Shown here piece by piece: positions 17,796 to 26,715 of a DNA stretch of 35,351 bases. Origin of the DNA: Anaerolineae bacterium (GTDB taxonomy: Bacteria; Chloroflexota; Anaerolineae; JAFGEY01); contig JAFGEY010000248.1 of NCBI GenBank assembly GCA_016931365.1, positions 1 to 35,351 on the forward strand, given 5' to 3'. The notes below the pieces were generated by a model, which saw only the letters and a program-made list of their open reading frames with translations, had not been told where the DNA came from and searched no databases. A program made the position numbers and the translations under genes. Position 1 is the stretch's first letter; the number at the start of each line of letters is the position of its first letter.

Positions 17796-18824
17796 ATGTT
17801 AGAGCAAGTGCATGCATTGCAGGCCAGTGCATTGGCCGAGCTGGAAGCAGCCGCAGACATCGACGCACTGCGCGTCTGGGATCAAACCTACCTGGGCAAA
17901 AAAGGCGCGTTGACGCCCTTTTTGCGCGGGATGGGCCAACTGCCGGCCGAAGAACGTCCTCAAGTGGGCCAGGCAGTCAACGAGGTCAAGCAGGCGCTCA
18001 CCGCGGCCTTTGAGGCCAAAGAAGCGGCACTCAAAGAGGCCGCACTGGCTGCATCGTTGGCTGCCAACGCGATCGACGTGACCCTGCCGGGCCGTCCGGT
18101 GACGCCGGGACGACTGCACATCACCACCCAGAATTTGCGCCAGTATTACACCATCTTTGCGCAGATGGGCTTCCAGGTTTACGAAGCGCCCGACGTAGAG
18201 ACGGACGAATACAACTTTGGGTTGCTCAACATCCCACTCTATCACCCGGCGCGGGACATGTGGGATACCTTTTGGGTCGAAAGCAAGCAGGACGTGGTGT
18301 TGCGCACGCACACCTCGCCGGGGCAGATTCGCGCTATGCGCGAATACTGTCCGCAGCCGATTCGTGTAGTGTTGCCCGGCAAATGCTACCGCTATGAACA
18401 GATCACGGCTCGTTCCGAACATCAATTCTATCAGCTTGAAGGGCTGGCCGTGGGGCGCGTCATTGCCATGACCGATCTGATCGGCACACTGACCGAGTTT
18501 GCGCGGCAGATGTACGGGCCCGAGCGCCGTATCCGTATTCGCGGCTCCTACTTTCCATTCACCGAGCCGAGCGTCGAAGCGGATATGGACTGCATTCTTT
18601 GCCGGGGCGAGGGCTGCCGCGTGTGCAAGTACAGCGGCTGGCTCGAAATCGCCGGCGCAGGGATGGTCCACCCGACCGTACTGCGCAACGGCGGCTATGA
18701 CCCGGACGAGTGGAGCGGGTTCGCTTTTGGCATGGGTGTCGAGCGCCCAGCGATGCTCAAGTACAGAATCAACGACATTCGCAATTTCTATGCCAACGAT
18801 CTGCGTTTCTTGAGACAGTTTTAG
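17796..18824 (+). CDS. pheS: Phenylalanyl-tRNA synthetase alpha subunit
   Basis: 342 residues, standard length. It forms the catalytic alpha subunit of the (alpha-beta)2 enzyme charging tRNA-Phe. An N-terminal helical arm (about 1-85) is followed by a class II core: the THTSPGQIRAM segment, GKCYRYEQITARSEHQFYQ (motif 2 region), FPFTEPSVEADM, and motif 3 GFAFGMGVERPAML. A CxxC-type cluster (CILCRGEGCRVC) lies between, as in many PheS proteins. ATG 17796 is certain from AAGGAGG five bases upstream; the longer frame from 17670 would run through the T-box and terminator and is not used. It is the first gene after the T-box, with pheT 40 bases on. Confidence 0.98.
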   Translation: MLEQVHALQASALAELEAAADIDALRVWDQTYLGKKGALTPFLRGMGQLPAEERPQVGQAVNEVKQALTAAFEAKEAALKEAALAASLAANAIDVTLPGRPVTPGRLHITTQNLRQYYTIFAQMGFQVYEAPDVETDEYNFGLLNIPLYHPARDMWDTFWVESKQDVVLRTHTSPGQIRAMREYCPQPIRVVLPGKCYRYEQITARSEHQFYQLEGLAVGRVIAMTDLIGTLTEFARQMYGPERRIRIRGSYFPFTEPSVEADMDCILCRGEGCRVCKYSGWLEIAGAGMVHPTVLRNGGYDPDEWSGFAFGMGVERPAMLKYRINDIRNFYANDLRFLRQF

Positions 18825-18864
18825 CGAATAGCAAATGCAACGGGTTGTTTGAAAGGATAAAACG

Positions 18865-21369
18865 ATGAAAATACCGCTTTCATGGTTAAAAGATTATGTC
18901 GATATCGACGTACCGGTGAAAGAACTGGCGACGCGCCTGACGCTGGCCGGGCTGGAAGTGGAAACGATAGAATACATCGGCGCCGAGTGGAGCCGCGAGC
19001 ACATTTTCGTCGGCCAGATCGTCAATGTCCGGCCCCATCCCGACGCTGACCGGCTCTGTCTGGCCGTGGTCGATTACGGCGCGGGCGAACCGCTGACCGT
19101 CGTTACCGGCGCGCCGAATGTCAAGCAATATGAATCCAACGAAGCGTTGGGCCGAATGCCTGCGCGCCCGCTCAAGATCGCCTTTGCCACCGTCGGTGCA
19201 ACGCTGATCGACGGGCACAAGGATGACGGCAGCACGCTCAAACTCAAGGCGGGCAAAATTCGTGGCATTCGCTCCGAGGGGATGGTTTGCTCGGAAAAGG
19301 AACTGGGCCTCAGCGATGAGCACACCGGCATCCTCTATCTGCCGGAAGACGCCCCGATCGGCATGCCGTTGGTCGATTATCTGGGCGATGCGGTGCTCGA
19401 TTTCGACATCAAGGGCGCGTTCGGACACCTGCACGCGGTGGTCGGCATCGCCCGCGAGGTGGCAGCGCTCTATGATAAGCCGCTGCGGCGCGACGTGCTT
19501 CAAATGGTCGAGGCGCATAGCGTCCGCTTGACCCCCAACGCCAATTTCGTCGAACTGGAAATCGTCCGGCCCGACCTGTGCGGGCGTTACACGGCAGCGC
19601 TGATTCGCGGCGTCAGAGTCGGCCCATCGCCGTTCTGGATGCAGCAGCGGTTGGTCCGCGCCGGGATGCGCCCGATCAACAATATCGTTGACATCACCAA
19701 CTATGTGATGCTCGAACTGGGGCAGCCTTTGCACGCCTTTGACTATCACCGGCTGCGCCCGCGCCCTGGCGAGTCCAAACCGGCGATCAGTATGCGTTGC
19801 GCCCGCGAGGGCGAGGTATTGACCACCCTCGACGGCGAAAAGCGCGCGCTAGATGCTGAAATGCTGATGATCACCGATGGCGGCGGCTCGATCGCCGTCG
19901 GCGGGGTGATGGGCGGCGAGGAAAGCGAGGTCAGTGAATCGACAACCGATGTGCTGCTCGAAGCGGCCAACTTTAATTTCCTCAACAACCGGCGCACGGC
20001 GCAAAAGCTCAAACTGGTTACCGAAGCCAGCTCGCGCTTTGGCAAGCGGGTGGCCCCCGAACTGTCCGTGCGTGCGGCGGCTCGCGCGGCCTACCTGATG
20101 GCCGAACTGGGTGGCGGTGCAGTCGTCCCGGTATTCGGCGACTTGTACCCAGGCCGGCAGCCGGCCAAAACGGTCGATCTGCCGCTCGGTCTGGTGCAGC
20201 GCAGCCTGGGGATCGGCATCGCGCAGGATGAGGTAGTGCGCATCCTGCGCTCACTCGAATTCGAGGTTGTGCAGGACGGCGAGACGCTTCACGTGGTCGT
20301 GCCTGACTATCGCCTGGATGTTGACATCCCGGTCGATTTGGTCGAAGAGGTCGGGCGCATGCACGGCTATGATCGCTTCCCTTGCACCCTGATCGCCGAC
20401 GAGATGCCGCCGCAGCGCCGCAACGTCCATCTGGAAGGGGCGGAGTGCGTCCGCGATCTGCTGGTGCGTTGCGGGCTGGATGAGATCATCACTTATTCGA
20501 TGGTCGATACCGGCGATGACGCCAAACTCTTGCCTGGAGGCGAGGCTGTGGATGCGGGACAGTACATTGCCATCCGCAACCCACTGACCAGCGACCGGGT
20601 GCACATGCGCCGGACTTTGCTGCCGAGCGTGCTCAACACGATGCGCGGCAACTTGCGTTTCCTGGATCGCGTGGCTGTATTCGAGATCGGCAGCGTGTAC
20701 CTGCCACGGGAAGGGCAGACCTTGCCCGACGAGCCGCGTTACTTGTGCGTGGCGATGACCGGCCCGCGCGAGGCTTCGAGCTGGCTCAAGGGGCAGGATC
20801 GCCAGATGGTCGATTTCTACGACCTCAAGGGTGTGGTTGAGGCACTGGTCGAAGGACTGCAGCTGCAAGGTGTGACCTGGGTGCGCGGTGAGCACGTCGC
20901 ATTCCATCCCGGCCGCTGCGCGCAGGTGTCGGTGGACGGGCAGTCAGTCGGCGTGGTTGGCGAACTCCATCCCGCCGTGCGCGAGGCGTTTGGGCTGCCC
21001 GATCAGCCGGTGTGCGCGCTTGAATTTGACCTGGACCTGCTGCTTGCCGTCTGGGGCCGTCTGGTCCCGGCGCAAACGCCGTCGATCCACCCGCCGGTGT
21101 ACGAAGATTTGGCCCTAGTGGTCGATGAGGATGTGCCGGCTGTGCAGGTGTACGAGGCCATTGTCGAAGCCGGGGGCGCGGTTTTGCGCGGCATCTCGTT
21201 GTTTGATGTGTATCGCGGCGCACAGATCGGCGCGGGCAACAAGAGCCTGGCTTATGCGCTCACTTACCAGTCGGAAGAAAAGACGCTGACCGATCAGGAC
21301 GCGGCCAAGATCCGGGCCAGGATCGTCAGACAACTGGAGCGCAAACTCGGCGCAACGCTGCGTGCTTGA
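18865..21369 (+). CDS. pheT: Phenylalanyl-tRNA synthetase beta subunit
   Basis: 834 residues, slightly long for the usual ~800. Domains in order: N-terminal B1 segment (MKIPLSWLKDYVDI), the EMAP/OB-like tRNA-binding domain (IVNVRPHPDADRLCLAVVD, VVTGAPNV), the B3/B4 editing region (about 210-400, RPINNIVDITNYVMLELGQPLHAFD), B5 (about 410-480), the catalytic-like core (SMVDTGD, NPLTSDRVHMRRTLLPS), and the C-terminal anticodon-binding FDX-ACB domain (PSIHPPVYEDLALVVDEDVP). AAAGGA eight bases upstream fixes the start. It shares the T-box-controlled transcript with pheS and is followed by a strong terminator. Confidence 0.98.
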   Translation: MKIPLSWLKDYVDIDVPVKELATRLTLAGLEVETIEYIGAEWSREHIFVGQIVNVRPHPDADRLCLAVVDYGAGEPLTVVTGAPNVKQYESNEALGRMPARPLKIAFATVGATLIDGHKDDGSTLKLKAGKIRGIRSEGMVCSEKELGLSDEHTGILYLPEDAPIGMPLVDYLGDAVLDFDIKGAFGHLHAVVGIAREVAALYDKPLRRDVLQMVEAHSVRLTPNANFVELEIVRPDLCGRYTAALIRGVRVGPSPFWMQQRLVRAGMRPINNIVDITNYVMLELGQPLHAFDYHRLRPRPGESKPAISMRCAREGEVLTTLDGEKRALDAEMLMITDGGGSIAVGGVMGGEESEVSESTTDVLLEAANFNFLNNRRTAQKLKLVTEASSRFGKRVAPELSVRAAARAAYLMAELGGGAVVPVFGDLYPGRQPAKTVDLPLGLVQRSLGIGIAQDEVVRILRSLEFEVVQDGETLHVVVPDYRLDVDIPVDLVEEVGRMHGYDRFPCTLIADEMPPQRRNVHLEGAECVRDLLVRCGLDEIITYSMVDTGDDAKLLPGGEAVDAGQYIAIRNPLTSDRVHMRRTLLPSVLNTMRGNLRFLDRVAVFEIGSVYLPREGQTLPDEPRYLCVAMTGPREASSWLKGQDRQMVDFYDLKGVVEALVEGLQLQGVTWVRGEHVAFHPGRCAQVSVDGQSVGVVGELHPAVREAFGLPDQPVCALEFDLDLLLAVWGRLVPAQTPSIHPPVYEDLALVVDEDVPAVQVYEAIVEAGGAVLRGISLFDVYRGAQIGAGNKSLAYALTYQSEEKTLTDQDAAKIRARIVRQLERKLGATLRA

Positions 21370-21395
21370 GCGCCGGATAAATCAGCATACAATGG

Positions 21396-21427
21396 ACAAG
21401 CCCCTCGCAAGAGGGGCTTGTTTGGTT
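21396..21427 (+). terminator. Terminator after pheT
   Basis: ACAAGCCCCTC (21396-21406), a GCAA tetraloop, and GAGGGGCTTGT (21411-21421), then TTGGTTTTG. The stem is perfect; the T-run is broken by GG. Confidence 0.85.
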
Positions 21428-21516
21428 TTGTGTGCGGAGAGTATATCAATAAACTTGGGTCTGAAATAGATTCGTCAGAGAAATTTATTTTGTTTTATGT
21501 AAAATTAAACAAACTA

Positions 21517-21546
21517 TTGACATTCGAAATGATTTTGTATTATAAT
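21517..21546 (+). promoter_or_regulatory. Promoter with both hexamers at consensus, upstream of the HEIGH gene
   Basis: TTGACA (21517-21522), an 18-base spacer, and TATAAT (21541-21546), in a clearly AT-rich stretch (about 21440-21575) unlike its neighbours. Predicted leader about 37 bases. Confidence 0.88.
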
Positions 21547-21589
21547 GAAGTGGATGGTGATAATTTTTTCAGAGAAAGGAGCGTTTGCG

Positions 21590-23071
21590 ATGGAAAACAG
21601 GATCGTGCCGGTAGGTTTCGATGTTTGGAAGGCGCGCTGGGAGTGCCTAGACAGTCAAATGAAAGCGATGGCGGCTTTTATCGATGACTTGCCCTCTGTG
21701 GAGACGTGCGGGCAAGCTATGCGCAAGACAACTCTGCTCACGCTCATTCGCTGCTTGCGACGATTTGCTGCTGGCCAGTTCAATTTTTTCTATCGGGGTT
21801 TTGTGACATCACACGGCCTGATCGAGGTGCCCGAGTATCCGCTCGATTTCCTTTTTCACTGTATTATCGGCCAGATTTCCTATGATATGCAGGCGATTCA
21901 GATCGCGGCAGATCACCGCCGGGCAGCGTGTATCCAGAAGCAACAAGGAAATGGTGCAATGCTGGCTGCTCTAGCAACCGCAGATTGCCTCGCCTGGGAT
22001 GCGCTTCAGCCGGCGATCAACGCAGGTTGGATCAGCCAGGATACGACGGTGCTCACCTACTTTGAAAAAGTTTCCTCGATACGTATTATTCCTTACGCCA
22101 ATGTTGCGTTAATAGGCATTCCGTTCAGTGCTATTTGCTTCAAACAGGACTTCCTATCCATCCCGCACGAGATTGGACATTATGTGTACAGGCGTGGATG
22201 CTCTGCAGGCGGAACACGACTCCGCAGTAAATTCAAGACGCGAATACCCGAAGAACCAAAATATCGCTTCGAATGGTTGGAAGAAGCCTTTGCGGATATG
22301 TACGGGTGCGCAGTCGCTGGCCCGGTGATGGCCTTGGATTTTCAGGATATGCAGGTTGAAAAAGAACCGGACGAGTTTACCAAGGGCGACGATCACCATG
22401 CCACACCGATCGTGCGGCCCCGGATTTACACGCGCATCTTGCATAAAAAGTGGAATCAAGCAGGGAATCCAGGTCCAATGCCCTGGGCTAGCGAACTGGA
22501 AAAGCTGTGGACACAGCGAGTTGAAAAGCGCGAGCAAGAGCAAGGAAGGCCCTTAGCGGATCGTGGGACGTTTCAGGTGGACAATAACCAAAGAATAGAG
22601 ATTGCGGAAGCCGTTTCAGAAGGAAACAAAAATGATGGCAAGCCATTGGATCGCCTCGCGGACGAATTCTTGGCCCTTTTCCCGGACAATCCGCCAAGTC
22701 CGTGGGACAGTGCGTCGTGGTGGAAATATGTCAGGAACAATGTACCTGCTGCAATTGCAGTCCAAAAAGTTGAAAGTGAAAAGGTCAACGGCGAAGCGGT
22801 CAGCGGCGAAGTAAAAGTGGTTCAGCAGTTGCTTTATGATCACTATGCAAATCGCCTTAACCCGGTTGGCACTGTGCCAGAACTGGATATCGATTGTGAC
22901 ACCAGCGGATTGGATGGTAATCAAATTGCGCGCACAAACTATATTAGCAACCTGTTAATCGATTGGCCGCAACCGTTCTTCTCAGTTGATCCAGTCGGCA
23001 ACTGGTGGATCGATGTGTTCATCGCCGAGGGGTGGAATACCTATGGCAATGGTCGCTGGATCATCCCGTAG
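21590..23071 (+). CDS. Unrecognised protein with HEIGH zinc-metalloprotease motif
   Basis: 493 residues; I do not recognise the family. The clear signal is HEIGH at 193-197 (DFLSIPHEIGHYVYRRG), an HEXXH zinc site, with EWLEEAFADMYG at about 228-239, where a Glu (231 or 232) would be the third ligand as in gluzincin-type peptidases with an EExxAD helix. There is no signal peptide or obvious membrane helix, so it is predicted cytoplasmic. The C-terminal half is rich in Trp and acidic residues and ends NTYGNGRWIIP. AAAGGAG eight bases before ATG 21590 fixes the start. The gene stands alone between two terminators, under its own consensus promoter. It could be a housekeeping or defence-related peptidase; the substrate cannot be inferred. 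Confidence 0.85.
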   Translation: MENRIVPVGFDVWKARWECLDSQMKAMAAFIDDLPSVETCGQAMRKTTLLTLIRCLRRFAAGQFNFFYRGFVTSHGLIEVPEYPLDFLFHCIIGQISYDMQAIQIAADHRRAACIQKQQGNGAMLAALATADCLAWDALQPAINAGWISQDTTVLTYFEKVSSIRIIPYANVALIGIPFSAICFKQDFLSIPHEIGHYVYRRGCSAGGTRLRSKFKTRIPEEPKYRFEWLEEAFADMYGCAVAGPVMALDFQDMQVEKEPDEFTKGDDHHATPIVRPRIYTRILHKKWNQAGNPGPMPWASELEKLWTQRVEKREQEQGRPLADRGTFQVDNNQRIEIAEAVSEGNKNDGKPLDRLADEFLALFPDNPPSPWDSASWWKYVRNNVPAAIAVQKVESEKVNGEAVSGEVKVVQQLLYDHYANRLNPVGTVPELDIDCDTSGLDGNQIARTNYISNLLIDWPQPFFSVDPVGNWWIDVFIAEGWNTYGNGRWIIP

Positions 23072-23094
23072 CTATTTAAATTGGTGTTAAAACG

Positions 23095-23136
23095 AACCGT
23101 CCTGTATCTGAAATCGATACAGGACGGTTTTTTTTA
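23095..23136. terminator. Bidirectional terminator between HEIGH gene and NB-ARC kinase gene
   Basis: AACCGTCCTGTATC (23095-23108) pairs perfectly with 23116-23129 around a 7-base loop, followed by eight Ts. The minus-strand kinase gene stops at 23134, inside the T-run, so the element serves both convergent genes. Confidence 0.92.
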
Positions 23137-26100
23137 AGGCTCAGCGCCTTCCGGGTGTTCGCTCAACTGCTTCAGGCGATCGAGCAGGGATGCCTTGAGT
23201 GGATGCTCGCCTTCTCCAACCAGTTCGAGTGCGGCGTTCAAAGCATTGTATGCTCGAGTAGGTCTTGCCAGGCCTAGATACAGATCGCCCAGATGTGAGA
23301 GCAGGAAAATCTGGCCCCAAAGGTCTTGCAGCTTGACGCACAGATCGAAACTCTGTTGGCCCTTGTCCAGAGCTGAGTCACATGCGCCGAGTGTTGCCTC
23401 AACTTGGCTGAGCCGCCAGAGAACTTGAGCTTGTGATCGCTGGTCACCCATATTGGTAAAAAGATGGAGGCTTTGATCGGCATACTCTTTGGCCAGTTCG
23501 AGGTTTCCAGTTTGCTTGAACCGATGTCCGTAATAATGCACAGTCGCCAAACTGTACAGCACGAGGGCCATTTCGCGTTTCTCTTGGATGGATTCACAGG
23601 CCGTCAGCGCCTGGTTACAGAATGTCTCTGCCAAAGAATAGTCTTTGCAGGAAATGGCAATGTCCGCTAACAGGCGCAGCGTTTGTATTTCACCTGTACA
23701 GTCGTTATGAGTTTTTCTTATCTCAAATGCTTCTTGGGCCAGGTCTTGTGCTTGCTGAAAATGTCCCTGTGCATATTCTGTGTCCGCAAGTTTGTACAGG
23801 ATTGCCCCTTTGGTCGAGTGATCTGGGATGTCTTGATTCAACCTCTCCAAACCTTGGATTAACATCTGATGTGCCCGGTCAAATTGACCCCGCTCTGCCG
23901 CAATTTCGGCCAGCTCATAGATCACGTTGATCTCCCCACTTGCATCTTTGATTTGATCATAAAGGGTTCGGCTCTGTCCAAGATAGCTCTCAGCTTGGTC
24001 ATAATCGCCTTGGCGGATGCATGCCCGCCCCTTTTGCAGTGTAAACAAAGCCCGACCTGATATGTTTTCTAGTGCAATGGTTGCTTTGATGGCCCATTCA
24101 AGTCCTCGCCGCGCATCCGACAGCCGCCCCCACGCAAACCAGATGTCCGTCAACGCCTCCGCATACTCGATCACCACCGGCCACAATTCCTGCTCGTACG
24201 CCATTTTCATCCCGGCCATCAGGTTATCCCACTCCTGGTCGAGCAGAGCATATTCTTTCTGGTGTGCGACGGCATAGTCCAGGTAATAGCGCACCATCCG
24301 CTCGTAGGCGGGCCGTGCATGGGCCAACTGTTCGCGCGCGAAATCGGCCAACAGCGGGTGCTGCCGGTAGTGCGTTTCGCCGAACTCGCCCACCAGCGAC
24401 AGCGCCAGCAGCGCATAGAGGTCGTCTTCGGCCATCCAGCGATCCAGGCCGGCTACGGCGACAAAGGCATTCAGTGTGAATGGCCTCCCTTCAAACACAC
24501 CGAGCAGGGCGAAACTGTGACGCAGGCTCTCGTCGAGTGTGTCGAGGCTGCTCTCAAACGAGGCCCGCACCTGGTGATCGCTGATCTGGAGTTCGGAGAG
24601 CCGGCGCGTCTCGTCGCGCAGCCGTTCGGCGAGGTCGGCTAGCGGCCAGCGTTTGCGCGAGGCCAAGCGCTGTGCGACGATCTCGACTGCCAGCGGCAGG
24701 TGGCCGAGCAGGTCGCAAATCTCGTCGGCAGCATCTTTTTCGGACATCACCCGTTCTTCGCCCAGCAGGCGTATCAACAACTGGCGGCTTTCCAGCGGGT
24801 TGAGCGCCGACAGGGGATAGATGTGGACGTTCAATGCGGTGGCCAGGGCCAGGTCGCGCGTGGTCAGCAGGGTGATGCAGTGAGAGCTGCCGGGGACGAG
24901 AAGCTGCACCTGTTCGATGCTCTGGACGTCGTCGAGGATGAGCAGCAGGCGCTTGTCGGCCAGGATGCCGCGCAGGGCAGTGGCGCGGCTGGCCAGGTCG
25001 GGCAGGCCACTGAAATCACAGTCGTAGGCGCGCGCCCAACTGTCAATGATCGCCAGCGGATCGCTGGTCCTGGCATTGGCCCACAGCACGCCGTCGACAA
25101 AGCGGTCGCGCAATTGATGGGCGATGTGAATCGCCAGCGACGTCTTGCCGATGCCACCCATCCCCGCCAGGCAGGTCGTGTTTTGCTGCTGGCTGCGGAT
25201 CATCATGCGCAGAAAATCGGCCAACTCTTGTCGTCGCCCGACAAATTGCGCGTTATCTGCGGGCGCCTGAAAAGGGGCGTTGCGCGCAGGAGGCTGCGCA
25301 CCGACGTTAGCCACCGGCGTATCCAGTGGGTTAGGCTGTGGAGCGATCGGCATAGTGTCCAACGATTGTGTCTGAAAAACAGGTCGCAGCAACATGGCCG
25401 TGGTTAACTCGATGCGCACTTGGGTGGCCTGCTCAAGTGCGTGCCGCAGGTCGTTTGCCGTCTGGTAGCGATCGTCCGGAGCTTTTTGCAGTGTCTTAAG
25501 GATGACCTGTTCGACAGCCAAGGGCACATCGGGTTTGAAGGTTCTGGGCAGGGGGAGCGGGTCTTTGAGGTGCTTGAGCAGCACCTGATACGGCTCGCCG
25601 CTGAAAGGGAGGTGTCCCGTCACCATTTCATATAGGATAACACCGAGCGCATAGATGTCGCTGCGCGCATCGCCTGGTTTGCCTTCTGCCTGCTCTGGCG
25701 AAGTGTAAGCTGGAGTGCCGAAGAAAAAATCCAAATTGGTTTCGCGCGCGGCATCGATGATGCGGGCGATGCCAAAGTCGGCCAGCACAACCTGACCCTC
25801 CGGCGTGAACATGATGTTGGCCGGTTTGAGGTCGCGATGGATGATTCCGCGCGAGTGCGCACAGTCGATGGCGTCGGACAGTGCGCCGATCACGCGCACG
25901 GTGAGGTCGAAGGGAAAGGTTTCGCCCCGCTGTCTGTGTGCATCCAGTTCGTCTTTTAGCGTGGTTCCCTCGACCAACTCCATGACCATATAGTGCAAAT
26001 CGCCTTCCGAATCGGCGTCGTAGACCTGGACGATGTTGGGATGGCGCAGCCGGGCGATGGCGGCGGCTTCGTGTCGAAAGTAGTCGAGAAATTCAACGTT

Positions 26101-26532
26101 GTCGGCCTGTTGGCTGTGCAGTACTTTGATCGCCACATGGCGTTTCAAGTTGGGATGGTAGGCTTTGTAGACATAAGCCATACTTCCCTTGCCCAATGTG
26201 TCGATGATCTGATATTTGCCGATTTTTTTCGGCGTCTGAGTCGGCTCGGCCTGTATGTCGGAGGAACTTTTTAAAGCTGGATGATATTCAACAACATCTT
26301 GAGGAAAACCAAAGTGCGCGGCGATTTCATTCAATTCAGGTGGAAGCGCAGAATGGGTCAATCGCGTATACTCATCAAGGTATCCGTGGACCAGATTCCA
26401 GTGTTTGTCGAGTTCGCGCCGCGCGCGGACACACTTTTCTGGCTGGTCTGCAAACTGGACTTCACGCTCGTACTCGCGAATGATGTCGTATGAATCTCGA
26501 ATATAGGCTTCCAGGTCATCGCGTCGGCTCAT
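23134..26532 (-). CDS. Ser/Thr kinase - NB-ARC - TPR (STAND) signalling protein
   Basis: 1132 residues. Residues 1-75 are helical and charged (RDSYDIIREYEREVQ) and resemble the effector-associated helical domains found before STAND modules. The kinase (about 105-370) is complete: GKGSMAYVYKA, Lys136 in VAIKVL, His232-Arg-Asp234 in HRDLKPAN, DFG at 252-254, and SPE for APE. After a Pro-rich linker an NB-ARC ATPase follows: Walker A GMGGIGKTS (462-464 GKT), Walker B LLLILDDV (Asp534/535), TTRD, and the GLPL-like HLPLAVEIVA near 611. A winged-helix region and TPR repeats (about 830-1120) complete it. It is predicted cytoplasmic: TPRs sense, NB-ARC switches, the kinase outputs. Such proteins also occur in immune-type systems, but no effector partner is adjacent. 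GGGGG upstream gives the SD. Confidence 0.94.
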   Translation of the reverse strand: MSRRDDLEAYIRDSYDIIREYEREVQFADQPEKCVRARRELDKHWNLVHGYLDEYTRLTHSALPPELNEIAAHFGFPQDVVEYHPALKSSSDIQAEPTQTPKKIGKYQIIDTLGKGSMAYVYKAYHPNLKRHVAIKVLHSQQADNVEFLDYFRHEAAAIARLRHPNIVQVYDADSEGDLHYMVMELVEGTTLKDELDAHRQRGETFPFDLTVRVIGALSDAIDCAHSRGIIHRDLKPANIMFTPEGQVVLADFGIARIIDAARETNLDFFFGTPAYTSPEQAEGKPGDARSDIYALGVILYEMVTGHLPFSGEPYQVLLKHLKDPLPLPRTFKPDVPLAVEQVILKTLQKAPDDRYQTANDLRHALEQATQVRIELTTAMLLRPVFQTQSLDTMPIAPQPNPLDTPVANVGAQPPARNAPFQAPADNAQFVGRRQELADFLRMMIRSQQQNTTCLAGMGGIGKTSLAIHIAHQLRDRFVDGVLWANARTSDPLAIIDSWARAYDCDFSGLPDLASRATALRGILADKRLLLILDDVQSIEQVQLLVPGSSHCITLLTTRDLALATALNVHIYPLSALNPLESRQLLIRLLGEERVMSEKDAADEICDLLGHLPLAVEIVAQRLASRKRWPLADLAERLRDETRRLSELQISDHQVRASFESSLDTLDESLRHSFALLGVFEGRPFTLNAFVAVAGLDRWMAEDDLYALLALSLVGEFGETHYRQHPLLADFAREQLAHARPAYERMVRYYLDYAVAHQKEYALLDQEWDNLMAGMKMAYEQELWPVVIEYAEALTDIWFAWGRLSDARRGLEWAIKATIALENISGRALFTLQKGRACIRQGDYDQAESYLGQSRTLYDQIKDASGEINVIYELAEIAAERGQFDRAHQMLIQGLERLNQDIPDHSTKGAILYKLADTEYAQGHFQQAQDLAQEAFEIRKTHNDCTGEIQTLRLLADIAISCKDYSLAETFCNQALTACESIQEKREMALVLYSLATVHYYGHRFKQTGNLELAKEYADQSLHLFTNMGDQRSQAQVLWRLSQVEATLGACDSALDKGQQSFDLCVKLQDLWGQIFLLSHLGDLYLGLARPTRAYNALNAALELVGEGEHPLKASLLDRLKQLSEHPEGAEP

Positions 26533-26645
26533 ATTGATCCCCCCGGTGTTGTGCCCAGATTGGATAACGCCTGCTTTTGAACGGCGGTCGATGCGGTGGC
26601 GATTTTGCTGTGGGTTGAAAGAGGTGCAGCAGCCTTTCTCTTTTG

Positions 26646-26674
26646 ATTGTAATCGACTCGCGATGTCCTGTCAA
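26646..26674 (-). promoter_or_regulatory. Promoter of the kinase-NB-ARC-TPR gene
   Basis: On the minus strand, TTGACA (26669-26674), a 17-base spacer, and TACAAT (26646-26651); leader about 107 bases. Its -35 is six bases from the -35 of the divergent plus-strand promoter. Confidence 0.82.
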
Positions 26675-26680
26675 CTGTAT

Positions 26681-26709
26681 TTGACGCGAGCCTGGAAAGG
26701 TGTTATAAT
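26681..26709 (+). promoter_or_regulatory. Strong promoter at the head of the long rho leader
   Basis: TTGACG (26681-26686), a 17-base spacer, and TATAAT (26704-26709). There is no large gene until rho at 27295, so it makes either a ~580-base rho leader or a separate small RNA. Confidence 0.8.
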
Positions 26710-26715
26710 GTAAAT

